A stretch of 64,000 nucleotides of DNA from Bacteroidetes bacterium HGW-Bacteroidetes-16 (GCA_002840975.1 PHDN01000016.1:39331-103330); one strand, 5' to 3'. Shown: positions 18,019 to 27,300, numbered from the stretch's first letter. The notes: generated by a model from the letters alone, not told the origin. Made by a program: numbers and translations.

Positions 18019-20250
18019 TTACGTAATTTTTTCCAGTCGTATAATTTTTATGATTTCTTTAATTTTTCTAAGTCGTTGAATGAGTTTCTTCAATGTATCT
18101 GTATTGTCAATGTAAACCGTTAGATTTAATTCGATGAGCCCTTCGGTATTTTTTAAATTAAAAGACCGGATATTAATTTTAAACTCTTGTGAAATGATGG
18201 TGGTGACTTGGTGAATGAATCCCATGTTATCGATGGCTTTGATATTGAGTCCGGCAAGAAATTTTATTCCTTCCTTCTGTTTCCACTTGGCTTTTACAAT
18301 ATTGGTTCCGTATTGCGACATCAATTGAATGGCCGTAGGGCAATCTACTTTATGTACCTGAATAGGTTCATTCGGAAATAAAAGCCCCATCACATTGTCT
18401 CCGGGAATAGGGTTACAACATACCGAAGCAACGTAATCGCTTGAATTAAAATCGGCCTTGTATTTTATTGTTCGATTTGGAGGGCTATTTTCATCAGCCT
18501 TCTCGGCCGTGGCTATTTGTGACGTGGTTCTTGTTTTGGAGAATGGAGTCAGGAAATTTCTCATCCAGCTGATGCGACTTTCTTGGGGATGCAGTATTTC
18601 TTTTATTTCTTTTAATCCAATCATTTCCATGGCTATGAAATAATAAAGATCAACAGCACCCTTAACCCGGTTTCCGCTTAATATTTGTGCCAGCGTGTTT
18701 TTATTATTCTCTATGTTAAGTTGTTTGAGCAAATCATCCAACTTTTTCATGCCTTGCTCTTTGTAGCTTCTGCGGTCGCTGCGGATGGCGGCTTTTATCC
18801 TGGATTTGGCCCTGGCGGTTACCACATTTTTGTACCAGTCCTCCCTGGGTTTTTGAATCTTAGATGTAATCACTTCAACCTGATCGCCCGACTTGAGTTT
18901 ATGATCGATGGACACCAATTTGTGGTTTATATTGGCACCGATGCAATTATTTCCCACATCGCTGTGAATGGAATAAGCGAAATCGAGTACCGTAGCATTT
19001 TGAGGCATGTTAATCATTTCACCCTTGGGGGTGAACACAAAAATTTCCTCGGCAAACAAGTTTTTTTTGAAATCGTTGATAAAGTCAAATGTATTGTCTT
19101 CGTTCTCCAGCAACAGCAATTGGGTTCTTTTAAGCCAGTTTTCCAGGCTGGAATCAATGAGCGTGGTTTCCTTGTATTTCCAATAAGCTGCGTATCCTTT
19201 GTTGGCAATTTCATCCATTCGGGTGCTGCGAATGTGGATATCGACCCATTTTCCCTCCGATCCCATCACGGTGCAATGGATGGCCTCATAACCATTGGCC
19301 TTGGGGGTACTTATCCAATCGCGAAGACGTTTGTTGTTAGGTTTATATATTGCGGTGATGATAGAATAGGCTACCCAACACCGTACTTTCTCATCCAATG
19401 GTTTGCCACCCAAAATAACGTCAATGGAATAGGTATTATAGATGTCTTCGAAAGAAACCTCCTGGGTTTTCATTTTTTGCCAGATGGAAGAGGCCGTTTT
19501 TTGATTCAGCTTTATCAGAAAATCATACCCCAGCTTTTGTAATTCTGTCTCTATGGGCGACTTAAAGGATACAAAGTAGGCTTCATTTTCTTCTTTCTTC
19601 TCCTGAATTCTCTGAGTAATATCATGATAAATAGCTTGTTGAGAGTATTTAAAGGCAAGTTCTTCGAGTTCGCTTTTAATGGTATACAATCCAAGCCTGA
19701 ATGCCAGAGGGGCATAAATAAACAAGGTTTCGGAAGCAATTTTTAATTGTTTTTCACGCGGCATGGCATCCAGTGTGCGCATGTTGTGTAACCTGTCAGC
19801 GAGTTTTATCAGGATCACCCTGACGTCATCGGTCAGGGTCAGTAGGATTTTTTTTAGGGTTTCGGCTTGTGCCGTAGTATTCGACACCGAAATTTCCTCA
19901 ATCTTGGTGAGTCCGTTAATAATTTTGGCTACTTCTTCACCAAACATTCCCGAAATATACTCCAGCGTGATGTCGGTATCTTCAACCGTGTCGTGAAGCA
20001 AAGCGGCAATAATGGATGTTCTTCCCAATCCAATTTCCCCGGCGGCAATGGTGGCCACACTGATGGGATGAAGGATATACGGCTCGCCTGACCGTCGTCG
20101 CATGTCCTTGTGGGCATCGGCAGCCAATCGAAAGGCTTTTCTCACCATCCACCTATCGAGGGTATCCTTTCGGGTATACCAAACTTCGATCAATCGCTTA
20201 TAATGGCGAAGAATTTCCAGCCTATCCAAATCTGTTGATGATGTCGTCAT
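18019..20250 (-). CDS. RelA/SpoT homologue, probable (p)ppGpp hydrolase with degenerate synthetase
   Basis: Long RSH protein of 743 residues. The N-terminal HD hydrolase is intact (HPISVAT, LLHDTVEDTD with His86, Asp87, Glu90 and Asp91, and LIKLADRLHNMRTL). The synthetase domain (about 235-360) keeps the fold (STPKANGYEAIHCTVMG, GYAAYWKYK) but key positions differ: the YDL aspartate is Asn272, the following Arg is Asp277, the catalytic Glu of the ExQIR motif is Asp337, and the RPK-type motif reads NQK at 249-251. TGS domain near 395-455, a double-cysteine motif SVCCNPIPGDNVMG near 620, and a C-terminal ACT domain follow. I infer a hydrolase-dominant SpoT-like role; a second RSH for synthesis would be elsewhere in the genome. 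Confidence 0.88.
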   Translation of the reverse strand: MTTSSTDLDRLEILRHYKRLIEVWYTRKDTLDRWMVRKAFRLAADAHKDMRRRSGEPYILHPISVATIAAGEIGLGRTSIIAALLHDTVEDTDITLEYISGMFGEEVAKIINGLTKIEEISVSNTTAQAETLKKILLTLTDDVRVILIKLADRLHNMRTLDAMPREKQLKIASETLFIYAPLAFRLGLYTIKSELEELAFKYSQQAIYHDITQRIQEKKEENEAYFVSFKSPIETELQKLGYDFLIKLNQKTASSIWQKMKTQEVSFEDIYNTYSIDVILGGKPLDEKVRCWVAYSIITAIYKPNNKRLRDWISTPKANGYEAIHCTVMGSEGKWVDIHIRSTRMDEIANKGYAAYWKYKETTLIDSSLENWLKRTQLLLLENEDNTFDFINDFKKNLFAEEIFVFTPKGEMINMPQNATVLDFAYSIHSDVGNNCIGANINHKLVSIDHKLKSGDQVEVITSKIQKPREDWYKNVVTARAKSRIKAAIRSDRRSYKEQGMKKLDDLLKQLNIENNKNTLAQILSGNRVKGAVDLYYFIAMEMIGLKEIKEILHPQESRISWMRNFLTPFSKTRTTSQIATAEKADENSPPNRTIKYKADFNSSDYVASVCCNPIPGDNVMGLLFPNEPIQVHKVDCPTAIQLMSQYGTNIVKAKWKQKEGIKFLAGLNIKAIDNMGFIHQVTTIISQEFKINIRSFNLKNTEGLIELNLTVYIDNTDTLKKLIQRLRKIKEIIKIIRLEKIT

Positions 20251-20271
20251 TCCTCTATTCCCTCAAACCCG

Positions 20272-20279
20272 CAAAGTTA
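20272..20279 (-). promoter_or_regulatory. Candidate -7 box for the RSH gene
   Basis: Minus-strand TAACTTTG, a perfect TAnnTTTG match, 22 nt before the RSH start codon at 20250, in the divergent spacer shared with the secreted protein gene. Confidence 0.4.
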
Positions 20280-20364
20280 GTGAATTATTGGGCTTCCAGA
20301 AACCTCGCCTGCCTAAAAAAATAATGTCTCCAAGTGGGTTTTTCCTATCGCACATGTTCATTTT

Positions 20365-20397
20365 TTGGCATAGGGTTTGTTTTTATTCGTAGTTTTG
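20365..20397 (+). promoter_or_regulatory. Candidate Bacteroidota promoter for the secreted FN3-like protein
   Basis: TTG at 20365-20367, a 22-bp spacer and TAGTTTTG at 20390-20397 (perfect TAnnTTTG), 20 bp before the ATG at 20417. Confidence 0.5.
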
Positions 20398-20416
20398 AAA
20401 AACGGTAAACATCCAC

Positions 20417-23038
20417 ATGAAAAGATACTTCATTGTCTTATTTATATTCTTGTTATTCAGTAACATCCTTTGGGCAACTCACCAGCGGGCTGCCCAGATA
20501 ACCTATCGGCATGTAACGGGTCTTACCTATGAATTTACCATTACCATGTACACAAGGACTTCCAGCCCGGCTGATGATGACCGAATTGTAATGCCCATTT
20601 ACTGGGGCGATAACACAGGTGATGAGCTGAACAGGATCTATTTTCAACCCATACCGGATGTTGAAGATATCTCGTTAAACATCTATATTGGAGAGCATAC
20701 TTTTCCCGGGCCGTCAGCCTACCTCGTTTCGGTAGAGGATCCAAACCGCAATTATGGTGTGGTAAACATTCCCAATTCGGTGAATGTTCCCATGTACATC
20801 GAAACCTTGCTGGTTATCAATCCATTTCTTGGGAATAACACCTCTGTTGAACTCCTCAACCCGCCAATCGACCAGGGGTGCGTCGGGAAGACTTATATTC
20901 ATAATCCCGGCGCCTTCGACCGTGATGGAGATAGCCTTTCATATCATCTGGTAGTGTGCAAGGGCGCAGGTGGTTATGAGATTCCCGGATACGATTATCC
21001 GATGACATCTGATTATTTTCTCATCGATGAGGTTACAGGGGATATTATTTGGGAAACACCGGTGTTGCAAGGGGAATACAATGTGGCTTTTGTGATAGAG
21101 GAGTGGCGCTTTGGAATTAAAATTTCCTCGGTCAGGCGCGATATGCAAATCAATATAGTGGCCTGTGATCACGATCCTCCCGAAATTTTTACCATTGAAG
21201 ATACCTGTGTGCTGGCGGGTGATTTTCTCCAGTTTGAAGCCACCGCCATCGATCCTGATGGTACCAATGTTGAAATGACTGCCTTTGGCGGTCCTTTCGA
21301 GCTGCCGCAAAACCCGGCCTATATACAGCCCGATCCCGCCATGGGAAATGATACCGTGACGACATTGTTCAACTGGCCAACTCTATGTGCACATGTTCGA
21401 ATGGAACCCTATGCAGTGACGTTTAAGGCCAAAGACGCTGGTTTTCCGGTTAACCTGGTGAACTTTAAAACCGTATTCATAAGTGTCATTGCACCCGCTC
21501 CAAAAAATCTGTTGGCGGATCCTCTTGGTGCTGCTATCAACCTCAGTTGGGAGGTTTCGTCGTGTGAAAATGCCATCGGTTATAAGCTGTATCGCCGAAG
21601 TGGAGAGTCGGGCTGGGCACCGGGTTATTGTGAAACAGGAGTTCCCGGTTACACCGGATTTAAGCTGATAAAAGAAATGAATGGCTCTTCAACCACTACG
21701 TTCAGGGACGATAACAACGGTGCTGGTCTGGTGGTTGGGGTGGATTACTGCTATCGTGTTACGGCCACTTTTTTTGATGGGGCAGAAAGTCTGGCTTCCA
21801 ACGAGGCTTGTGCCTACCTCAAACGTGATGTGCCCATGATCACCCATGTAACCAACGATAGCACTGATTTAACTGTAGGTCAGGTGTTTATCGACTGGGC
21901 AAGACCCATTGACCTGGATACAGTTCAATACCCCGGACCTTACCGGTATGTGCTTCAACGTAGTGAGGGAACAATCTGGAATAACCCTGTTCAAGTAGCA
22001 GTAAATTCAGGTCTTGACGACACCTCCTACATGGATCGATCGGTTAATTTGAATACCTTTAGCGAGGCATACAGTTATCGTATCGACCTGGAGAGTGAAT
22101 CCATTGGTTACATCGGTAGTTCGCAACCTGCCTCTTCGATATTTTTGAAAGCCATCCCCGCCGATGAGGAAATTAAGCTTGAATGGATGCCGAATATCCC
22201 CTGGACGAATTACGTGTATTCTGTCTATCGTAAAAATCCAGGATCAACTGATTATCAATTTGTAGGATCCACAACTGAACAAGTTTACAGGGATCTTGCG
22301 TTGGTGAATGGACATGAATACTGTTATTACGTTGTTAGCAGCGGGAACTATTCAATTCCCGGACTTCCTGATCCATTGATTAATTATAGCCAGCTACTTT
22401 GTACCTCACCAGTGGATGATGTGCCTCCTTGTCGGCCTGAGCTGTGGGTAAATACTGATTGTGAGCAAATTTCCAATGAGTTAAAAATGGTTTTACCCTA
22501 CGATTCCTGTAACCACGATGCCTTAAAGTATTACTTATTTTATCTTCCTCCGGGTTCAGATGTGGTGGAGTTAATTGATTCGGTGAATGTTGTCTATCGT
22601 GATACCACCTATTATTTGCATACAAACATTGACTATGTGGTGGGCTGTTATTATGTTACGGCCATCGATTCCGTTGGAAATGAAAGTGAACCAAGTTTAA
22701 CAACCTGTGTTGGTTATGATGCGTGTCCGGTATACGAAATTCCCAATGTGTTCACACCCAACAATGGCGATGATTTTAATAACCTGATGGTACCAATTGG
22801 TTCAAACTCGGCTAACCCAAAAGCAAATGTTCACCGCATCGACATGACCATTTTTAACCGTTGGGGAAAGGTGATGTATACCACAGAGGACCCGGAAATA
22901 AAATGGGATGGTAAAAATCAGAATAACAACCAGGATTGCCCGGTGGGTGTATATTATTATGTATGTGATGTATTTATCATGACACAGCAGGGAGAACAGA
23001 AAATTACCATGCAGGGATCGGTTACGATTCTTCGGTAA
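20417..23038 (+). CDS. Secreted FN3-like protein with type-B T9SS C-terminal domain
   Basis: An 873-residue exported protein. Residues 1-21 form a signal peptide (hydrophobic core FIVLFIFLLFSNILWA). The body is beta-rich, with an N-terminal cadherin/PKD-like region and fibronectin-III-like modules (for example PKNLLADPLGAAINLSWE and EIKLEWMPNIPWTNYVYSVYRK). The last 100 residues are the gliding-motility-associated type-B sorting domain: IPNVFTPNNGDDFNNLM, IFNRWGKVMY, WDGKNQNNN, CPVGVYYYV, GSVTILR. By family knowledge it passes the outer membrane through the type IX system and stays at the surface or is released. No enzymatic domain seen; an adhesin or matrix role is inference. No T9SS machinery genes lie in this window. 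Confidence 0.9.
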   Translation: MKRYFIVLFIFLLFSNILWATHQRAAQITYRHVTGLTYEFTITMYTRTSSPADDDRIVMPIYWGDNTGDELNRIYFQPIPDVEDISLNIYIGEHTFPGPSAYLVSVEDPNRNYGVVNIPNSVNVPMYIETLLVINPFLGNNTSVELLNPPIDQGCVGKTYIHNPGAFDRDGDSLSYHLVVCKGAGGYEIPGYDYPMTSDYFLIDEVTGDIIWETPVLQGEYNVAFVIEEWRFGIKISSVRRDMQINIVACDHDPPEIFTIEDTCVLAGDFLQFEATAIDPDGTNVEMTAFGGPFELPQNPAYIQPDPAMGNDTVTTLFNWPTLCAHVRMEPYAVTFKAKDAGFPVNLVNFKTVFISVIAPAPKNLLADPLGAAINLSWEVSSCENAIGYKLYRRSGESGWAPGYCETGVPGYTGFKLIKEMNGSSTTTFRDDNNGAGLVVGVDYCYRVTATFFDGAESLASNEACAYLKRDVPMITHVTNDSTDLTVGQVFIDWARPIDLDTVQYPGPYRYVLQRSEGTIWNNPVQVAVNSGLDDTSYMDRSVNLNTFSEAYSYRIDLESESIGYIGSSQPASSIFLKAIPADEEIKLEWMPNIPWTNYVYSVYRKNPGSTDYQFVGSTTEQVYRDLALVNGHEYCYYVVSSGNYSIPGLPDPLINYSQLLCTSPVDDVPPCRPELWVNTDCEQISNELKMVLPYDSCNHDALKYYLFYLPPGSDVVELIDSVNVVYRDTTYYLHTNIDYVVGCYYVTAIDSVGNESEPSLTTCVGYDACPVYEIPNVFTPNNGDDFNNLMVPIGSNSANPKANVHRIDMTIFNRWGKVMYTTEDPEIKWDGKNQNNNQDCPVGVYYYVCDVFIMTQQGEQKITMQGSVTILR

Positions 23039-23084
23039 TTTGAGCAAGATGATATTTGTGCCTGGGACTAAGGGGAAAGTTTCT

Positions 23085-23284
23085 GGAAATGAAGGAATAA
23101 ATCTGATCGACTTGCAGTCGGATAAATCCGGCTGCAATGGATATACTTTTAACAAGTTCATAGTAGATGAACAAAACTGAATAGAATCAATCCATTGCAG
23201 TCTGGCTTTAGCCGACTGCATCATAAAAAAACCTCCAGTTTAAGCAACTATTATAGTGTAAACAGGGAATTTCAAAAATCAGAG
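23085..23284. repeat. Paired-hairpin repeat, copy 1
   Basis: First of two tandem copies (about 200 bp each). The core has two hairpins: a left one at 23114-23135 (GCAGTCGGAT pairing with ATCCGGCTGC) and a right one at 23197-23219 (GCAGTC then GGC, pairing with GCC then GACTGC). The two are also inverted repeats of each other, with CTGCAATGGAT at 23132-23142 and ATCCATTGCAG at 23190-23200, so the unit has terminal inverted repeats of about 30 bp around a 50-bp A/T-rich centre. No ORF inside. It is followed by a conserved A-rich tail and CTCCAGTTTAAGCAACT. Confidence 0.85.
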
Positions 23285-23296
23285 ATCTAAATACCC

Positions 23297-23496
23297 GGAA
23301 AATAAGGAATAAATTTGATCAGGCAGTCGGATAAATCCGGCCACAATGGATATACTTTTAACAAGTTCATAGTAGATGAATAAAACTGAATAGAATCAAT
23401 CCATTGCAGTCTGGCTTTAGCCGACTGCACCCAAAAAAACCTCCAGTTTAAGCAACTGTAATATTGTAAAAAGGAGATTTCAAAAACCAGAGATTA
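23297..23496. repeat. Paired-hairpin repeat, copy 2
   Basis: Direct tandem copy of the 23085-23284 unit with only scattered changes, including the flank ACCTCCAGTTTAAGCAACTG and TTTCAAAAACCAGAGAT. Together the two copies fill nearly all of the 517-bp gap between the secreted protein gene and the DUF3124 gene. The left hairpin here has one change (CCGGCCAC rather than CCGGCTGC), weakening its stem, while the right hairpin is unchanged. Confidence 0.85.
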
Positions 23497-23555
23497 ATAA
23501 TCAGAAGGGAAGATGATCGGATAACCCATTTTCTTTTAATTGCGCTGGTTGGTCA

Positions 23556-24065
23556 TCATGGATGAATATCCACAGCATCCGTGGTAAACGACAATCCCTG
23601 TTGTCCTGATGTGCCTATCATCACAGCTTGAATCACAGGATGATTCAAGTGGTTGCTACCCCCGTAATGAACCAGAAAATTGGCTCCTGCACCACCCTGC
23701 TTCTCTTTTTCCTCCACAATAAATTCAAGGGATTCCAAGGGTTTTACCCGTAAAGGGTTTTTCAAATAGTTCTTGATCTGATCTCCTTTTGAATTGTAAT
23801 AATCAATGTTGAATAAATACAATGTGTCGTGGAGATCGGTGTTTCGAATGCTCAGGGTTGCCGTAAGTAAAATGCGTTTTGAACCATCTTGATGATAGAT
23901 GTCGGAATAAATGGGTACATAAACCAGGTGAGAAGTATCTGCATTTTCCTTTAATAAATTGGTTGGAATATAGGCGTGGCTTGGAAAATTCACAGGTTTC
24001 TTTTCGTTATTTATGCAAGAGGCAAGCCCGGTAAGTACTAGTATAGAGAACAATGCAATTTTCAT
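23556..24065 (-). CDS. DUF3124 domain lipoprotein
   Basis: A 169-residue exported lipoprotein. The N-terminus has a short signal peptide with lipobox LASC at residues 14-17, so it should be anchored in the envelope. The body matches DUF3124: VYVPIYSDIYHQDGSKR, TATLSIRNTD, IDYYNSKGDQIKNYL, LEFIVEEKEKQGGAGANFLVHYGG and VIQAVMIGTSGQQG. The fold appears all-beta. Function of the family is not known. It stands alone, between the tandem hairpin repeats and the divergently transcribed DivIC-like gene. Confidence 0.85.
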   Translation of the reverse strand: MKIALFSILVLTGLASCINNEKKPVNFPSHAYIPTNLLKENADTSHLVYVPIYSDIYHQDGSKRILLTATLSIRNTDLHDTLYLFNIDYYNSKGDQIKNYLKNPLRVKPLESLEFIVEEKEKQGGAGANFLVHYGGSNHLNHPVIQAVMIGTSGQQGLSFTTDAVDIHP

Positions 24066-24259
24066 GACCTTTTTTCTGTAAAGATAATTATTTCTCCAGA
24101 CACCTCTTTTTATAACCCATAATATTCAGTCATGAAGCAACATGTCCGAATGGTCGAAAGTTGAATGGTGTTGTGGAAATCGACTTGCTATTTGGCTTCA
24201 TCAACAAGGAGTAGTTTAAAAAAAAACATCCAAATGTATCGATCAGGCTAAAGGCTGCC

Positions 24260-24267
24260 TATCTTTG
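24260..24267 (+). promoter_or_regulatory. Candidate -7 box for the DivIC/FtsB-like gene
   Basis: TATCTTTG, a perfect TAnnTTTG match, 15 bp before the ATG at 24283. It overlaps the TTG that would give a longer frame from 24265, favouring the ATG as start. Confidence 0.5.
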
Positions 24268-24282
24268 CCAAAATGCCCGGGT

Positions 24283-24576
24283 ATGTTCAATAAAAGAATT
24301 CTTCGTAACAAATATTTCTATACAGGATTGATTTTCGCTGTTTGGGTGCTTTTTTTTGATCAGGAAAGCATGTTGGAGCAATGCCGCCTGAGCGACACTT
24401 TAAATGGACTGAACCATCAAAAAGAGTATTATCAGGACGAAATATCACAAACCGAGAAAGCCATAAAAACCCTGGAGAATGATTCCGTCAGCCTCGAGAA
24501 GTACGCGCGAGAAAATTATTACATGAAGAAAAGCAACGAAGATATTTACGTGATTGTGCGTGATAAGGATAAATAG
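24283..24576 (+). CDS. Septum formation initiator family protein (DivIC/FtsB-like)
   Basis: A 97-residue bitopic membrane protein of the cell-division machinery. Short cytosolic N-terminus (MFNKRILRNKYFY), one membrane helix (about residues 13-31), then a coiled coil (about 40-80, DTLNGLNHQKEYYQDEISQTEKAIKTLEND in heptad pattern) and the family tail LEKYARENYYMKKSNEDIYVI. By family it would join the FtsL/FtsQ-type complex that activates septal peptidoglycan synthesis. Start at 24283 is chosen because the -7 box overlaps the only upstream alternative. Short predicted leader. Confidence 0.85.
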   Translation: MFNKRILRNKYFYTGLIFAVWVLFFDQESMLEQCRLSDTLNGLNHQKEYYQDEISQTEKAIKTLENDSVSLEKYARENYYMKKSNEDIYVIVRDKDK

Positions 24577-24586
24577 ATTTCTGCCA

Positions 24587-25261
24587 TTACCCAGTTTTCT
24601 TTGATAATGCCTCCAAAAAAAGCGTTTTCTTAAGTCGTTTTCCATGTGCCGGATAGAAAAGATCAACTTCCATCTCTGCCAAAAGTTTCCAGCTTTTTAA
24701 CAGTTCTGTTTCATCATTGGCGAACGGCGGCCAAATCCAACCTGCAACGTTTACCATACAATCACCAACGAAGGCATGTTTTCCGAAAATCAGCGTGGAC
24801 GAACCCAATGTATGTCCCGATGTATGTACAATGGTGGCTGGCGCACCCAACTCAATGGTAGAAAAATGATTATTAAATAAAACATCTGGTTCTGCTGATT
24901 CAAATCGGGCATGTGAAGGACTAAATTTTCTTCCAAGCATGGAAATTATTTTAAACACTGGGTTGGTTCCATATGGAACTTCATGCCAACCATTTTTCAG
25001 AAGCCCGGCTTCACTGTTATGGACTATCAACGGGGCACCACTCACTTCTTTCAAAAAGCGGGTATTACCGGCATGATCGTAATGGGTGTGGGTAAGAAAG
25101 ATAAACTGTAATTCTTTAATATTCAGACCTCTGGAAGTAATGCTTTTAATGATTTTTTCCCCATAACCCGGACATCCTGTGTCGACCAAAAAATATCCGT
25201 CAGGATGAATGATCAGGTAACAATTTCCAACTCCTGCTCTTATTGGAATTACTTTATTCAT
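24587..25261 (-). CDS. MBL-fold metallo-hydrolase
   Basis: Cytosolic metallo-beta-lactamase-fold hydrolase of 224 residues. Metal ligands are present in order: HTHYDHAG (motif HxHxDH), HTSGHTLGS, VGDCMVN and YPAHGK. This is the glyoxalase II-like/general hydrolase group with two metal ions; the substrate cannot be deduced. A longer frame starts at a TTG at 25282, but the ATG at 25261 begins the first predicted strand. It ends 10 bp from the convergent DivIC-like gene and starts 33 bp downstream of hutU, so it may be the second gene of a hutU transcript. Confidence 0.85.
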   Translation of the reverse strand: MNKVIPIRAGVGNCYLIIHPDGYFLVDTGCPGYGEKIIKSITSRGLNIKELQFIFLTHTHYDHAGNTRFLKEVSGAPLIVHNSEAGLLKNGWHEVPYGTNPVFKIISMLGRKFSPSHARFESAEPDVLFNNHFSTIELGAPATIVHTSGHTLGSSTLIFGKHAFVGDCMVNVAGWIWPPFANDETELLKSWKLLAEMEVDLFYPAHGKRLKKTLFLEALSKKTG

Positions 25262-25293
25262 TTCACTGGTAAAAATCAGCAATTGAATTTATC

Positions 25294-27300
25294 CTAAAAC
25301 AATCTGTTTAACAGCTCCTTATCAACAATATTGGGCAATGTCACTTTAAGATTAGGGTTTTCGTCCATGGCCCGTGAAATCGCTTTTACCGCACCCTCGT
25401 TGCGTGCCCAGCTACGGCGTGAAATACCGTTGTTGACATCCCAGAACAACATGTTTTTCAAACGCTTGTCGGCCTCTTTGGTACCATCGAGCAACATTCC
25501 AAATCCCCCGTTGATTACTTCGCCCCAACCTACGCCGCCGCCGTTGTGAATGGAAACCCAGGTGGCACCCCGAAAGGAATCGCCAATTACATTCTGAATA
25601 GCCATGTCGGCGGTAAAGCTCGATCCATCGTAAATATTGGAGGTTTCCCTGAAAGGTGAATCCGTACCACTTACATCGTGGTGATCGCGGCCCAGCACCA
25701 CCGGACCTGTAATTTTCCCGGCACCAATGGCCTTGTTGAAAGCTTCGGCTATGCGGATACGCCCAATGGAATCGGCATACAAAATCCTGGCCTGCGAGCC
25801 TACCACCAGTTTATTTTGTTTGGCTCCTTTAATCCATTGTACGTTGTCGGCCATTTGACTTTGGATGTCTTCGGGTGATGTTTTCATCAGTTCTTCCAAT
25901 ACTTCACAGGCAATCAGATCAGTCATTTCAAGGTCTTCCGGTTTCCCGGATGCACAGACCCAACGGAAAGGACCAAACCCGTAATCAAAAAACATGGGAC
26001 CCATAATGTCCTGAACGTAAGAGGGATATTTAAAGGTAAGTCCATCCGGGGACATCACATCCGCTCCGGCACGCGATGCCTCCAGCAAAAAGGCATTCCC
26101 ATAATCAAAGAAATATGTTCCTCTGTCCGCATGTTTGTTGATGGCGTCGGCCTGCCGGCGAAGTGAGGCATGAACCTCTTCTTTGAATTGGGCAGGATTG
26201 TCAGCCATCATGCGGTTGGCTTCCTCAAAAGTCAGTCCAACAGGATAATAGCCGCCTGCCCACGGATTGTGAAGAGAGGTCTGATCTGAACCAAGATCAA
26301 TTTTTATGTTTTCCTGGTGGAATTTCTCCCACACATCTACCACATTGCCTTCATAAGCAATAGAAACCACTTCTTTTTTCTCTTTTGCTTCACGTACCCG
26401 GATTACCAGTTCATCCAGGTCACTGAAAAGTTCATCCACCCAACCTTGTTCGTGCCGTTTCCGGGACGCTTTGGGGTTGATTTCGGCGGCTACCGTTATC
26501 ACACCGGAAATGTTGCCGGCTTTGGGCTGTGCACCCGACATCCCGCCAAGGCCGGAAGTAACGAAAAGCTTCCCTGCAAATGGATTTTCACCGGGTGCTG
26601 CTACTTTTCTGGCCGCGTTCATTATGGTGATGGTGGTGCCATGAACAATCCCTTGTGGACCGATATACATATACGACCCTGCCGTCATTTGGCCGTACTG
26701 TGAAACGCCCAGCGCATTCATTCGTTCCCAGTCGTCTGGTTTTGAGTAATTTGGAATGACCATGCCATTGGTTACCACAACACGTGGTGCCTCAGTATGT
26801 GAGGGGAACAAGCCCATGGGATGGCCCGAATACATGGCCAGGGTTTGTTCGTTGGTCATGGTGGCGAGGTATTGCATGGTGAGCAGGTATTGCGCCCAAT
26901 TCTGAAATACCGCTCCATTTCCGCCATAGGTAATGAGTTCGTGGGGATGTTGGGCCACTGCCGGATCCAGGTTGTTTTGAATCATCAGCATGATGGCGGC
27001 GGCCTGTTTGCTTTGCTGCGGATAGGCGTCCAGGTTGCGTGCAACCATCTTATAATTTGGTCGCAAGCGGTACATGTAAATTCTCCCATAGGTGTTTAAT
27101 TCTTCCAAAAACTCAGGAGCCAGCAAGTCGTGGTTTTCTTTGGGAAAATATCGCAATGCATTCATCAGGGCCAGTTGTTTTTCGGCGGGAGTTAAAATAT
27201 CCTTGCGTTTTGGTGCGTGGCTTACATTGGGATCAAGTGGTTTTTTTGCGGGCAATTTGGTTGGAATCCCCTTTAAAATTGCTTCCTGAAATTCGTTCAT
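25294..27300 (-). CDS. hutU: Urocanate hydratase (long form)
   Basis: NAD+-dependent conversion of urocanate to imidazolonepropionate, the second step of histidine degradation. Family hallmarks are clear: MYSGHPMGLFPSH, VVTNGMVIPNYS, LFVTSGLGGMSGAQPKAG (NAD-binding Rossmann loop), GYYPVGLTFEEANRMM and the C-terminal VSIHNGGGVGWGEVINGGFG. At 668 residues it is about 110 longer than the classical 550-residue enzyme; the long form occurs in Bacteroidota. No hutH, hutI or formimino-glutamate gene lies in the window, so the rest of the pathway must be elsewhere. Confidence 0.93.
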   Translation of the reverse strand: MNEFQEAILKGIPTKLPAKKPLDPNVSHAPKRKDILTPAEKQLALMNALRYFPKENHDLLAPEFLEELNTYGRIYMYRLRPNYKMVARNLDAYPQQSKQAAAIMLMIQNNLDPAVAQHPHELITYGGNGAVFQNWAQYLLTMQYLATMTNEQTLAMYSGHPMGLFPSHTEAPRVVVTNGMVIPNYSKPDDWERMNALGVSQYGQMTAGSYMYIGPQGIVHGTTITIMNAARKVAAPGENPFAGKLFVTSGLGGMSGAQPKAGNISGVITVAAEINPKASRKRHEQGWVDELFSDLDELVIRVREAKEKKEVVSIAYEGNVVDVWEKFHQENIKIDLGSDQTSLHNPWAGGYYPVGLTFEEANRMMADNPAQFKEEVHASLRRQADAINKHADRGTYFFDYGNAFLLEASRAGADVMSPDGLTFKYPSYVQDIMGPMFFDYGFGPFRWVCASGKPEDLEMTDLIACEVLEELMKTSPEDIQSQMADNVQWIKGAKQNKLVVGSQARILYADSIGRIRIAEAFNKAIGAGKITGPVVLGRDHHDVSGTDSPFRETSNIYDGSSFTADMAIQNVIGDSFRGATWVSIHNGGGVGWGEVINGGFGMLLDGTKEADKRLKNMLFWDVNNGISRRSWARNEGAVKAISRAMDENPNLKVTLPNIVDKELLNRLF

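Noticed and set aside
18685..19542. Long open frame of 285 codons on the plus strand inside the RSH gene
   Set aside because: It is antisense to strongly conserved RSH domains, has no recognisable protein features and no promoter; a shadow frame.
23081..23224. Open frame antisense to the hairpin repeat and gene end
   Set aside because: It is built from repeat sequence and the reverse of a coding region; the repeat recurs elsewhere without keeping the frame.
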